From: Nocardioides zhouii
GTDB taxonomy: Bacteria; Actinomycetota; Actinomycetes; Propionibacteriales; Nocardioidaceae
Direction: 5' to 3'
Length of the DNA stretch: 54,075 bases
NCBI RefSeq assembly: GCF_004137345.1
Contig: NZ_SDWV01000030.1
Location: 1 to 54,075, forward strand
Part shown: one piece after another, positions 34,595-42,294 of the stretch
How the letters are laid out: each line of letters begins with the position of its first letter
How positions within the stretch are numbered: the first letter of the stretch is position 1
The notes under the pieces: generated by a model
What the model was told of the DNA's origin: nothing
What the model saw: the letters and a program-made list of their open reading frames with translations, nothing else
The model's database searches: none
Position numbers and translations under genes: made by a program

Positions 34595-35898
34595 TGGGCA
34601 GCAACGAGTCCCAGACCAACGACTCCCACACCGTCGCCCAGCTCGAGATGGACCTCCTCCGGTTCGCGACGGCCGGCTCGGTCGACGACGGCAAGTCCAC
34701 GCTGATCGGACGCCTGCTCCTCGACTCCAAGTCGATCTTCGAGGACCAGCTCGAGGCGGTGGAGTCGACCAGCCAGTCCAAGGGCTACGACTACACCGAC
34801 CTGGCGCTGCTCACCGACGGCCTGCGCTCCGAGCGCGAGCAGGGCATCACGATCGACGTGGCCTACCGCTACTTCGCGACGCCCAGCCGCAAGTTCATCA
34901 TCGCCGACACCCCCGGGCACATCCAGTACACCCGCAACATGGTGACCGGCGCCTCGACGGCCGACCTCGGCCTCGTCCTGGTGGACGCCCGCCAGGGCCT
35001 CACCGAGCAGTCGCGCCGCCACGCGGTGCTGCTGTCGCTGCTCCGGGTGCCGCACCTGGTGCTGGCGATCAACAAGATGGACCTCGTCGACTGGTCGCAG
35101 GACGTCTACGACAAGATCCAGAAGGAGTTCACGACCTTCGCGACGAAGCTGAACATCCCCGACCTCGAGGTCATCCCGATCTCGGCGCTGCAGGGCGACA
35201 ACGTCGTGAACCGGTCCGAGAACACCCCGTGGTACTCCGGCCCGACGCTGATGCACCACCTCGAGAACGTCCACGTCGCCTCCGACCGCGACCTGGTCGA
35301 CACCCGCTTCCCGGTGCAGTACGTCATCCGGCCGAAGTCCGACCAGTACCACGACTTCCGCGGGTACGCCGGCCAAGTGGCCGGCGGCGTGCTCAAGAAG
35401 GGTGACGAGGTCGTCGTGCTGCCCAGCGGCATGACGTCGACGATCTCCCGCGTCGAGCTCTTCGACAACGAGGTCTCCGAGGCGTTCCCGCCGATGTCGG
35501 TGACGGTCCACCTCGAGGACGACGTCGACGTCTCGCGCGGCGACATGATCGCCCGTCCGAAGAACGCTCCCAAGCCCAGCCAGGACATCGACGCGATGGT
35601 CTGCTGGATGACCAACGAGCCGCTGCGCCCGCGCCAGAAGCTCGCCATCAAGCACACCACCCGCACCGGGCGCGCGATGGTCAAGGACATCCAGTACCGC
35701 CTCGACGTCAACTCGCTGCACCGCGACCAGGAGGCCGGCGAGCTCGGGCTCAACGAGATCGGTCGCGTCCAGCTCCGTACGACGGTGCCGCTGCTGTGCG
35801 ACCCGTACTCCAAGAACCGCACCACGGGCTCGTTCATCCTCATCGACGAGGCGACCGGCGTGACCGTCGGCGCGGGCATGATCAACAGCGCCACCTGA
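34594..35898 (+). CDS. cysN: Sulfate adenylyltransferase subunit 1 (GTPase)
   Basis: 434 residues. EF-Tu-like GTPase driving APS synthesis: G1 GSVDDGKSTLIGRL, REQGITIDVAYRYF, G3 DTPGHIQYTRNM, G4 NKMDLV, followed by beta-barrel domains. It lacks a fused APS kinase, which is supplied by the separate cysC at 26.9 kb. A strong terminator follows at 35915. Confidence 0.95.
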   Translation: MGSNESQTNDSHTVAQLEMDLLRFATAGSVDDGKSTLIGRLLLDSKSIFEDQLEAVESTSQSKGYDYTDLALLTDGLRSEREQGITIDVAYRYFATPSRKFIIADTPGHIQYTRNMVTGASTADLGLVLVDARQGLTEQSRRHAVLLSLLRVPHLVLAINKMDLVDWSQDVYDKIQKEFTTFATKLNIPDLEVIPISALQGDNVVNRSENTPWYSGPTLMHHLENVHVASDRDLVDTRFPVQYVIRPKSDQYHDFRGYAGQVAGGVLKKGDEVVVLPSGMTSTISRVELFDNEVSEAFPPMSVTVHLEDDVDVSRGDMIARPKNAPKPSQDIDAMVCWMTNEPLRPRQKLAIKHTTRTGRAMVKDIQYRLDVNSLHRDQEAGELGLNEIGRVQLRTTVPLLCDPYSKNRTTGSFILIDEATGVTVGAGMINSAT

Positions 35899-35914
35899 CG
35901 AAAAACCCCGCTTT

Positions 35915-35957
35915 CGAACCTGCCGGCCGCCACGTGCGGACGGCAGGTTCGGGTTTT
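35915..35957 (+). terminator. Rho-independent terminator after cysDN
   Basis: CGAACCTGCCG (35915-35925) pairs with CGGCAGGTTCG (35941-35951), then GGTTTTCTT. Flanking AAAACCC may extend the stem. Confidence 0.88.
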
Positions 35958-35972
35958 CTTAGGTAATACTTC

Positions 35973-35995
35973 GCCAGATTCGACCTTTCTCTGGC
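35973..35995. promoter_or_regulatory. Inverted repeat before the XRE-TPR regulator
   Basis: GCCAGA and TCTGGC separated by 11 bp, followed by AAA (TGGCAAA). It covers the expected -35 area of a promoter whose -10 is CAGAAT (36006-36011), 6 nt before ATG 36018. Likely autoregulatory site. Confidence 0.5.
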
Positions 35996-36017
35996 AAACG
36001 TGTTCCAGAATGACCCC

Positions 36018-37376
36018 ATGGACTCGCGACTTGCCGAAGTGCTGGCGCAGACCGACCGCGCGGCACTGGGCGGCCGGCTCCGGTCTGCGCGCCAGGCGCG
36101 CGGCCTCACCCAGGGTGAGGTGGCCGATGACGTCATGTCGGTGGCCTACCTCTCGCGCATCGAGTCCGGGCACCGCCAGCCCACCGCTCCGGCCCTCGAG
36201 ACGCTCGCCGAGCGCCTCGACGTGTCCGTGGAGTCGCTGCTCGGTGTGGCGGAGCGTCGTGAGATCGACGAGATGCGTCTGGCCCTCGACTATGCCGAGC
36301 TGTCGCTCGAGTCGGGCCAGCCCGAGGATGCCGAGGAGCACCTGCGCACGGCGCTCGAGATGCTCGCGACGACGCAGATGGACGCCATGCGCGTGCGCGC
36401 GCGCCTCCTGCACGCGCGGGCCCTGGAGGCCACGGAGCGCGAGGACGACGCCGTTCTCGAGCTGGAGTCGCTCATCGAGGACACTTCTGTCGACGGCCTG
36501 ACCAAGATCAAGGCTGGCATCGCGCTGAGCCGCATCTATCGTGAGACCGGCGACCTGGGCCGCGCCATCGAGTGCGGCGAGCGGGTCATGGCTCACGTCG
36601 AGGAGGCCGGCCTCGGATCCAGCGACGAAGCCGTCCAGCTCGCCGTCACCGTGGCGGCCGCCCACTTCGAGCGTGGCGACACGGCCCACGCCGTACGCCT
36701 CTGCCGCAAGGCAATCACGGCCGCAGAATCGCTCGGCTCACCCAAGGCCCGCGCCTCGGCCTACTGGAACGCAAGCGCCATGCAGGCCAGGCGCGGCGAC
36801 GTCGCCGCTGCAGTCCCTCTCGCCGAGCGCGCACTGGCTCTCATGGGTGAGGGCCAGGACTCACGCAACCTCGCCCGGCTGCGCGGTGAGGTCGGACGGC
36901 TCCACCTCGAGCTCGACCCGCCCGATCTCTCGGGTGCCCGTGACAACCTTGAGCAGGCAGCCGCGGACATGCGTTGGAGCAGTGCGACCCCGGCCGACAT
37001 GGCTTGGACTCTGCTGGGGCTGGCGCGGGTCGCATTCCTCGCTGGCGACCTCGCGGAGAGCCGCGATCTGGTCGAGCAGGTCCAGACCACTGCCGACGGT
37101 CACGCTCCCCTCATCCAGGCCGAGGCGCTGACCCTGGAGGGCAGGACCTTGGCGGCGGAGGGCGCGACAGATCGCGCAACGGCTTCCTACCAGCGCGCGG
37201 TGCACGTGCTGTCAGCGATCGGCGCCGATCAGGGTGCTGCGCAACTGTGGTTCGACCTCGCCGACCTCCTCCACGGAGTCGGCCTGCACGAGGCCGCGTT
37301 GGACGCCTACCGCCGAGCGGCGGTGTCGTCCGGGCTGCGGGCGCGCGTGGCCACGACCACGCTCGCCCACAGCTGA
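36018..37376 (+). CDS. XRE regulator with C-terminal TPR repeats (RRNPP-like)
   Basis: 452 residues. HTH at about 18-70 (LRSARQARGLTQGEVADDVM, then SVAYLSRIESGHRQPTAPAL), followed by helical tetratricopeptide-like repeats to the C-terminus, such as YAELSLESGQPEDAEEHLRT and LGRAIECGERVMAH. HTH plus TPR is the architecture of peptide-responsive regulators (Rgg, PlcR, ComR, AimR) in Firmicutes, where the TPR part binds an imported peptide. A 40-residue secreted peptide gene lies 33 bp downstream, convergent. Peptide sensing is inference. ATG 36018 preferred over an earlier GTG because of the CAGAAT box. Confidence 0.8.
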   Translation: MDSRLAEVLAQTDRAALGGRLRSARQARGLTQGEVADDVMSVAYLSRIESGHRQPTAPALETLAERLDVSVESLLGVAERREIDEMRLALDYAELSLESGQPEDAEEHLRTALEMLATTQMDAMRVRARLLHARALEATEREDDAVLELESLIEDTSVDGLTKIKAGIALSRIYRETGDLGRAIECGERVMAHVEEAGLGSSDEAVQLAVTVAAAHFERGDTAHAVRLCRKAITAAESLGSPKARASAYWNASAMQARRGDVAAAVPLAERALALMGEGQDSRNLARLRGEVGRLHLELDPPDLSGARDNLEQAAADMRWSSATPADMAWTLLGLARVAFLAGDLAESRDLVEQVQTTADGHAPLIQAEALTLEGRTLAAEGATDRATASYQRAVHVLSAIGADQGAAQLWFDLADLLHGVGLHEAALDAYRRAAVSSGLRARVATTTLAHS

Positions 37377-37409
37377 AGCTTCGGAGCGATCAGCCTCCGT
37401 CGGGAGCGA

Positions 37410-37532
37410 TCAGCAGCACCAAATCGTGCGCGCCTGCTTGGCGGGGGCAGCGGCGTCGGCGGGTGCGGTCATTCCGGCGAGGCTGACGACGGCGATGAGT
37501 GCGATGACGAGGCGGGGGGCCTTGCTCTTCAT
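37410..37532 (-). CDS. Small secreted peptide ending Ile-Trp-Cys-Cys (candidate pheromone precursor)
   Basis: 40 residues. Basic start MKSKAPR, hydrophobic LVIALIAVVSLAGM, then TAPADA as a signal-peptidase site, leaving about 13 residues: AAPAKQARTIWCC. GGAG lies 9 nt before the ATG. Convergent to the XRE-TPR regulator, the classic layout of regulator plus pro-peptide pairs. Upstream are TTGACA (37607-37612) with a weak TTCACT 17 bp on, and TTGGCAAA repeats. Not a Cys attenuator, since no gene follows on this strand. A bacteriocin precursor is an alternative; the function is unproven. Confidence 0.6.
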   Translation of the reverse strand: MKSKAPRLVIALIAVVSLAGMTAPADAAAPAKQARTIWCC

Positions 37533-37636
37533 GTGTGTCTCCAGGGTTTGTTGTGCTGTGTGGGGTTGGTGAGCAGCATCCCGAGTGAAGCTGTCGAAAG
37601 AAATAGTGTCAAAGCCTGTGCAGAGTGTGTCGCGCT

Positions 37637-37667
37637 TTGGCAAACTTGGGCAAGAGCCGTTGGCAAA
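37637..37667. promoter_or_regulatory. TTGGCAAA repeats upstream of the peptide gene
   Basis: TTGGCAAA at 37637-37644 and 37660-37667 with TTGGGCAA between them (37646), about 105-135 bp before the peptide ATG and just upstream of its TTGACA. TGGCAAA also occurs in the regulator's own promoter at 35992. Candidate binding sites. Confidence 0.5.
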
Positions 37668-37754
37668 TGCCTCTCGATGCAGATGTGAACGACAGTCCCG
37701 CACGATGACCCCCACCGTGCGAGACACGCACCGGACCCCACCCGGTACGCGCCC

Positions 37755-37783
37755 GGACCCCCCGCACCTCGTGCGGGGGGTCC
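37755..37783 (-). terminator. Hairpin terminator after the PAS histidine kinase
   Basis: GGACCCCCCGCAC / GTGCGGGGGGTCC: 13-bp perfect stem, loop CTC, 37 bp past the kinase stop. No U tract on the minus strand; on the plus strand TCGCGTTT follows. Confidence 0.65.
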
Positions 37784-37820
37784 TCGCGTTTCCACGCTTG
37801 TGGGCACGGGCTTTCGCGGC

Positions 37821-39302
37821 TCATCGCGGCAGGTCCACCCGTACGGTGGTGCCCTCGCCTGCAGTGCTGTCAAACAGCACCTGACCACCGTGGGCCTCGA
37901 CGATGGTGCGGACGATGAACAGGCCTAGACCAGTTCCCCCGATGTGACGGCGCCGGGCGTTCTCGCCGCGGAAGAAGCGGTCGAACACCTCGCCCACCTC
38001 CTCGGCGTCGACGCCCTCGCCGTCGTCGGCGATGGTCAGCACCACCCGCCGGCCGGCCCCGACGACGGTCACCTCGACGTGGCCGCCGGGGCGGCCGTAG
38101 AGGATCGCGTTGGAGATCAGGTTGTCCAGGACCTGCCGCATCCGCATCCCGTCGACGACCACCTCGACGGAGACCGGGAGATCGCTGCTGAGCTGCACGC
38201 CGGCGCCGTCGGCATCGACGGCCGCGGCCGCCACGGCCTCGCGCACGATCGTGGCCAGGTCGGTCGGATAGGGATCGATCACCGGTGACCCCGACGACGC
38301 CTTGGTCGAGAAGATCAGGTCGGCCACCAGCTGGGAGAGGCGCAGCATGCTGCGCCGGGCCGCGTTCACCTGCTGGCGGGCCTCGGGCAGCTGCTCGACC
38401 GTCTCCTCGAGCAGCTCGAGGTAGGCGAGCGCGGACGTGAGCGGCGTACGCAGCTCGTGCGACACGTTCGACACGAACTCGTCCTTGGCGCCGACCGCCC
38501 GGATCAGCTCCGTCACGTCGTTGTAGGCCAGCACGGCACCCGTGAGCGCGCCGGAGCGGTCGCGGACCGTCCGCGCCGACACGGAGAGCGCCCGCCGGGC
38601 CGTCGGGTCCTCCCCGATCCAGATGAGCAGGTCGTCGAACTCCTCCCCCGCGCCCGCGGTGGCGCGGGCACACGGGAACTGATCGAAGGACAACGCCACC
38701 TGCTGGTCGGCGTCGTACACGAAACCGCTCTGGCCGGCGCGACCGTCATGGCCGTCCGGCAAGGCGATGTCGAGGAGCTCCTGCTGGCGCCGGTTCCACG
38801 CGCTGTAGGTGCCGTCAGCGTCGACGAGGAGGAGTCCTACGGACACGCTGTCCAGGATCGCCTGACCCTTGCTCAGCAGGTCGTACGCGGTCTCGTCGGC
38901 CGCGTCGAGGCGCTCGACGAAGGCGTGCCGCTCCGTGCGGTCGGCGACCTGGGAGATGAAATGGATCGGCTCCCCGTCGGAGTCGCGCAGCAGCGCCACC
39001 GAGATGTCGGCGACGAGGGTCCTGCCATCGGCGCAGATGTAGCGCGTGGTGACCCGGTAGGACCCGATCTCGCCCGCGAGCGACCGCTCGACCAGGCGCA
39101 GGTCCCGGGCGAGGTCGTCGGGGTGGGTGACGTCGTGGAATGTCATCCCGGTCAGCGCCTCGGGCTCGTAGCCGAGCATGTCGCAGAGCGCGACATTGGC
39201 GAGGACGATGTCGCCGGTCAGGGAGACGATCGCCATCCCGACCGGGGAGTGCTCCATCGTGAGCCGCCACAGGTCCCCGGTGTCGGGCAGCCGAGTGTCC
39301 AC
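37821..39302 (-). CDS. PAS-domain sensor histidine kinase
   Basis: 493 residues, no membrane helix, so a cytosolic sensor. PAS 1 at about 15-125 (GMAIVSLTGDIVLANVALCDMLGY), PAS 2 at about 140-265 (VSVGLLLVDADGTYSAWNRRQQEL), HisKA with H282 in VSNVSHELRTPLTS, and HATPase with DNLISNAILYG, IADDGEGVD and GGTGLGLFIV. GTG 39302 follows GGGAGG at 5-nt spacing. No response regulator adjoins it, so it is orphan. Lies beside the XRE-TPR/peptide pair but appears separately transcribed. Confidence 0.9.
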   Translation of the reverse strand: MDTRLPDTGDLWRLTMEHSPVGMAIVSLTGDIVLANVALCDMLGYEPEALTGMTFHDVTHPDDLARDLRLVERSLAGEIGSYRVTTRYICADGRTLVADISVALLRDSDGEPIHFISQVADRTERHAFVERLDAADETAYDLLSKGQAILDSVSVGLLLVDADGTYSAWNRRQQELLDIALPDGHDGRAGQSGFVYDADQQVALSFDQFPCARATAGAGEEFDDLLIWIGEDPTARRALSVSARTVRDRSGALTGAVLAYNDVTELIRAVGAKDEFVSNVSHELRTPLTSALAYLELLEETVEQLPEARQQVNAARRSMLRLSQLVADLIFSTKASSGSPVIDPYPTDLATIVREAVAAAAVDADGAGVQLSSDLPVSVEVVVDGMRMRQVLDNLISNAILYGRPGGHVEVTVVGAGRRVVLTIADDGEGVDAEEVGEVFDRFFRGENARRRHIGGTGLGLFIVRTIVEAHGGQVLFDSTAGEGTTVRVDLPR

Positions 39303-39395
39303 GAGACCCTCCCTCCCGAACCCGGAATTTCCACGGTACGAGCGCACCGGGTCCGCCACCGCGACTTGGTGAGAAACACGATGAAAATGCGGAAA

Positions 39396-39420
39396 CCGCC
39401 CCGTGTTGGCCACGGGGCGG
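39396..39420 (-). terminator. Terminator of the sulfurtransferase operon
   Basis: CCGCCCCGTG/CACGGGGCGG, 10-bp perfect stem with 5-nt loop, followed on the minus strand by TTT. Confidence 0.78.
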
Positions 39421-39436
39421 TCTCTGCGGGTCGGGA

Positions 39437-39745
39437 TCAGGCGCTGACGAGCACCTGCACCTCCGCGACGGATCCGGTCGTGGCCGTGACCGCGGTGTCC
39501 ACGGGGTCGGACTTCGGGGCCAGCGTGCGCAGCGTCCACTCACCGTCACCGGCGAAGAACCGGAAGTGCCCGGTGGCCGAGGTCGGCACCTCGGCGGTGA
39601 ACTCGCCGGTCCGGTCGAGCAGGCGCACGTAGGCGTTCCCCACGGGCTCGCCGCCGGGACCGCGCAGCACCTGGCCCTGGATCACGGCCTCCTTGGCGAC
39701 GTTGACGCCGTCGAGCGACAGGCCGCCCTCAACCGCGCCGCACAT
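39437..39745 (-). CDS. DUF1416 protein
   Basis: 102 residues: MCGAVEGGLSLDGVNVAKEAVIQGQVL and ATGHFRFFAGDGEWTLRTLA, a small carboxypeptidase-regulatory-like beta fold. The family (mycobacterial SseC-like) is always next to a thiosulfate sulfurtransferase, as here, with a TGATG junction. Role in sulfur transfer is presumed from context; its conserved N-terminal Cys2 may carry a persulfide (inference). Confidence 0.85.
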   Translation of the reverse strand: MCGAVEGGLSLDGVNVAKEAVIQGQVLRGPGGEPVGNAYVRLLDRTGEFTAEVPTSATGHFRFFAGDGEWTLRTLAPKSDPVDTAVTATTGSVAEVQVLVSA

Positions 39746-40593
39746 CAGGCCTCACCCTTCTCGTCACCGAGAGCGACCGGGACGCCGACGAGGGAGCCGT
39801 ACTCAGTCCACGAGCCGTCGTAGTTCTTCACGTTCTCCTGGCCCAGCAGCTCCTTGAGCACGAACCACGTGTGCGAGGAGCGCTCGCCGATGCGGCAGTA
39901 GGCGATGGTGTCCTTGTCCCAGTCGACGCCGGCCTCGCTGTAGATCGTCTTCAGCTCGTCGTCGGACTTGAAGGTGCCGTCGTCGTTGGCCGCCTTGCTC
40001 CACGGGACGCTCGCCGCGGTCGGGATGTGGCCGGCGCGCTGCGCCTGCTCCTGCGGGAGGTGCGCGGGGGCGAGCAGCCGGCCGGCGTACTCGTCGGGGC
40101 TGCGCACGTCGACGAGGTTCTGGGTGCCGATGGCGGCGACGACCTCGTCGCGGTAGGCGCGGATCGAGGCGTCCTGCTCGGTCGCGGTGTACGACGTCCC
40201 GGCGCGGGTGACCGCCTCGTTCGTCAGCTCGCGGGAGTCGAGCTCCCACTTCTTGCGGCCACCGTCGAGCAGCTTGACGTCCTGGTGGCCGTAGAGCTTG
40301 AAGTACCAGTAGGCGTAGGCGGCGAACCAGTTGTTGTTGCCGCCGTAGAGCACGACGGTGTCGTCGTTGGCGACACCGCGCTCGGACAGCAGCGCCTCGA
40401 ACTGGGACTTGTTGACGAAGTCGCGGCGGACCTGGTCCTGGAGGTCGGTGGTCCAGTCGAGCTTGATGGCGCCCTTGATGTGGCCCTTGTCGTAGGCGGT
40501 CGTGTCCTCGTCGACCTCGATCAGGACGATGCCGTCGGTGTCGAGGTTGTCCTCGACCCACTGGGCGGTGACGAGCGTGTTCTCGCGGCTCAT
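39745..40593 (-). CDS. sseA: Thiosulfate sulfurtransferase (rhodanese)
   Basis: 282 residues, two rhodanese domains. The C-terminal one holds the active-site loop IAYCRIGERSSHTWFVL with the persulfide Cys; the N-terminal domain has LIEVDEDTTAYDKGHIKGA and lacks a catalytic Cys. Transfers sulfane sulfur from thiosulfate. AAGGAG precedes the ATG. Sits between the DUF4395 and DUF1416 genes; the operon is headed by a leader ORF with Cys codons. Confidence 0.92.
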   Translation of the reverse strand: MSRENTLVTAQWVEDNLDTDGIVLIEVDEDTTAYDKGHIKGAIKLDWTTDLQDQVRRDFVNKSQFEALLSERGVANDDTVVLYGGNNNWFAAYAYWYFKLYGHQDVKLLDGGRKKWELDSRELTNEAVTRAGTSYTATEQDASIRAYRDEVVAAIGTQNLVDVRSPDEYAGRLLAPAHLPQEQAQRAGHIPTAASVPWSKAANDDGTFKSDDELKTIYSEAGVDWDKDTIAYCRIGERSSHTWFVLKELLGQENVKNYDGSWTEYGSLVGVPVALGDEKGEA

Positions 40594-40639
40594 GGTGGTG
40601 TGCTCCTTGTGGTGGTGAACAGTCGTGGATGGTGCGGTG

Positions 40640-41110
40640 TCAGGCGATGACGCGGCGGACGAGCAGGTAGACCTCGCATCCCAGGCAGAAGGCGAAGACG
40701 GCGTTGAGCAGGGCGGCCACGAGCGCGGCACCGACGGCCACCTGGCCGACGAGCGTCGCGCCGGACAGCAGGGCGACGAGGCCGACCACGGCGAAGGCCA
40801 GGCCGATGGCCTGGGCGAAGCGCGGCGGCTCCGGTGCCTCCCACTCCGTGGGCGGGGCCAGCCGCGGCCGGACGAGCGTGCGGAAGAGCCAGGCGTGCGG
40901 CGTGGCCTGTACGCCGCGCACCGCGCCGATCGCGAACAGCACCGCCTGGCCGGCGAGCAGGATGACGTCGGCGGGCGACGGCAGGAGCAGCACGGCGACG
41001 AGCACCACGGCGGTGAGGCCGGCCGCGAGCTGCGGGCCGCGCGGGTCGATGGCCCCGGACGGGGGGCTGACGACACCGGGGGTGGTGCGAGGCGAAGCGG
41101 TGGTGGACAT
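40640..41110 (-). CDS. DUF4395 membrane protein
   Basis: 156 residues with four hydrophobic helices and the family block IDPRGPQLAAGLTAVVLV, followed later by FAFCLGCEVYLLVRR with a Cys-x2-Cys. Usually encoded with thiosulfate sulfurtransferase and thioredoxin genes, as here, suggesting a membrane component handling sulfur or redox. Good site AGGAG before the ATG. Confidence 0.82.
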   Translation of the reverse strand: MSTTASPRTTPGVVSPPSGAIDPRGPQLAAGLTAVVLVAVLLLPSPADVILLAGQAVLFAIGAVRGVQATPHAWLFRTLVRPRLAPPTEWEAPEPPRFAQAIGLAFAVVGLVALLSGATLVGQVAVGAALVAALLNAVFAFCLGCEVYLLVRRVIA

Positions 41111-41187
41111 GTCTCTCCTGAGGTGGTCGGCGCAGCACGAGCCGGGCGCGACGGCACACGGCCGACGCGGGTCCCACCGACGAGCGT

Positions 41188-41208
41188 AGTCCAGTAATCT
41201 GATGGACT
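41188..41208. promoter_or_regulatory. Inverted repeat between leader ORF and DUF4395
   Basis: AGTCCA-N9-TGGACT, in the 125-bp gap between the leader stop and the DUF4395 start. It could be an operator for a sulfur regulator, or part of the attenuator. Confidence 0.45.
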
Positions 41209-41235
41209 TAAGTGCTCAGTTCTCCGGCGGAACCG

Positions 41236-41313
41236 TCAGGACATTCGACACAGCGCCGAGCGCACGCGGCAGTGGTCCACTGCGCGGCGCTTGGTGAGCA
41301 TGGTCGATGACAT
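41236..41313 (-). CDS. Cys-containing leader peptide of the sulfurtransferase operon
   Basis: 25 residues: MSSTMLTKRRAVDHCRVRSA then LCRMS. The RRAVD-x-CRV-x-SALCR pattern matches the actinobacterial putative leader peptide family found before sulfur-assimilation genes, where ribosome pausing at Cys codons controls downstream expression. It lies 125 bp before DUF4395-sseA-DUF1416 and 77 bp after the thioredoxin gene on the same strand. The family match is from memory; attenuation here is inference. Confidence 0.7.
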   Translation of the reverse strand: MSSTMLTKRRAVDHCRVRSALCRMS

Positions 41314-41390
41314 GACGACGACAGTAGGCGCTCCCGCCGTCACGCCCCCGCGCTGTCTCACCATGCGAGCAGTGCATCCATATCGTGAGA

Positions 41391-41849
41391 TCACGCCTGC
41401 GCCAACGCCGTCAGGACCTGGTCGCGGGTCGGTGCGCCGGTGGCCCGGGTGACCTCGTGACCGTCGGCGTCGAGCACCACCGTGGTGGGGGTGCGCAGGA
41501 TTCCGAGCACGCGGGTCGCCTCGAGGTGGTGCTCCGCGTCGATCTCGATGTGGGTGACACCGTCGACGATCCCCGCGACGTCGCCGAGCACGCGACGGGT
41601 GGCACGGCACGGCGCGCAGAAGGCGCTCGAGAACTGCAGGAGCGTCGCCCGCTCCCCCAGCGACTCGCCGAGCGCTGCGACCAGGTCGGCCGCCGGCCGC
41701 GAGGCCGGGTGATCCTCGACTGCCGCGTCGGGTGCGGAACGGCGTACGACATGGGTCCCGCGGAAGCGGCCGTCGGTGACGAGCCGCCAGAGCCCGAAGG
41801 CCAGCGCGAGCGCGACCGCGCCGACGGCGATCCAGGCTCCGGAGGTCAT
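41391..41849 (-). CDS. Membrane-anchored thioredoxin-like protein
   Basis: 152 residues with one N-terminal helix (WIAVGAVALALAFGLWRLV) and a thioredoxin fold carrying CAPC in LLQFSSAFCAPCRATRRVL, cis-Pro in LGILRTPTTVVLDADG. Faces the outside or stays membrane-tethered; reduces or isomerises a partner, probably linked to the DUF4395/sulfurtransferase operon that follows. Confidence 0.88.
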   Translation of the reverse strand: MTSGAWIAVGAVALALAFGLWRLVTDGRFRGTHVVRRSAPDAAVEDHPASRPAADLVAALGESLGERATLLQFSSAFCAPCRATRRVLGDVAGIVDGVTHIEIDAEHHLEATRVLGILRTPTTVVLDADGHEVTRATGAPTRDQVLTALAQA

Positions 41850-41909
41850 GACGGGCTCAACGCCCGGAGGGTCGGGCTGTGTTCCCGCTGGTCGGGTCGG
41901 GACGCGGAA

Positions 41910-41939
41910 GGCCCCGCGGAACTGGTGCTCCGCGGGGCC
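41910..41939 (-). terminator. Hairpin terminator
   Basis: GGCCCCGCGGA/TCCGCGGGGCC, 11-bp perfect stem and 8-nt loop, between the lysine-rich fragment and the thioredoxin gene. Confidence 0.7.
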
Positions 41940-41975
41940 GTTCGCTGGTGCTGTGTGCCGTGGCCGTGCTGTCGA

Positions 41976-42269
41976 TCAACGCTTGAGCTTGATCTTCTTC
42001 TCGATGTCGCCCGAGCCGACCTTGCCCTTGCCCTTCACGGAGAACACGAGCGTGTGCTTGCCCTTGCCGAGCGCCTTCTTGAAGCGGACGACGCCCGTGC
42101 CCTTCTTGATCTTGCCCTTGCCGAGCTGCTTCAGCTTGTCGTCGCCGTTCTTCTTGACGCCGACGATCTCGAACACGGTGACCGTGGCCTTCACCTTCGG
42201 CTGGTGGGATTCCCCCGTGTGGCAAACCCCCGTTTGCGTGCGCGCGAAGCCTAGGGGATTCCTTGACAA
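41976..42269 (-). CDS. Lysine-rich domain, probably a truncated C-terminal fragment
   Basis: 97 residues if the TTG at 42269 is used. Only the last 73 (VKATVTVFEIVGVKK, then KQLGKGKIKKGTGVVRFKKA and VGSGDIEKKIKLKR) look like a real protein: an Ig-like beta domain of the kind ending secreted repeat proteins. The first 24 residues (with CHTGESHQP) look non-native, and there is no signal peptide or ribosome site. I read it as the remnant of a larger surface protein broken near 42200, close to a TCCTTGACA direct repeat. Confidence 0.4.
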   Translation of the reverse strand: MSRNPLGFARTQTGVCHTGESHQPKVKATVTVFEIVGVKKNGDDKLKQLGKGKIKKGTGVVRFKKALGKGKHTLVFSVKGKGKVGSGDIEKKIKLKR

Positions 42270-42292
42270 TGCGCATCAGGGGGTCCTTGACA
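42260..42292. repeat. Direct repeat TCCTTGACA
   Basis: TCCTTGACA at 42260-42268 and 42284-42292, each preceded by a run of G (GGGGAT and GGGGG). Lies between the lysine-rich fragment and moaD; may mark a rearrangement edge. Confidence 0.5.
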
Positions 42293-42294
42293 GA

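Noticed and set aside
37410..37532. Cys-Cys ORF as a cysteine attenuator leader
   Set aside because: It has a full signal peptide and no downstream gene on its strand to control.
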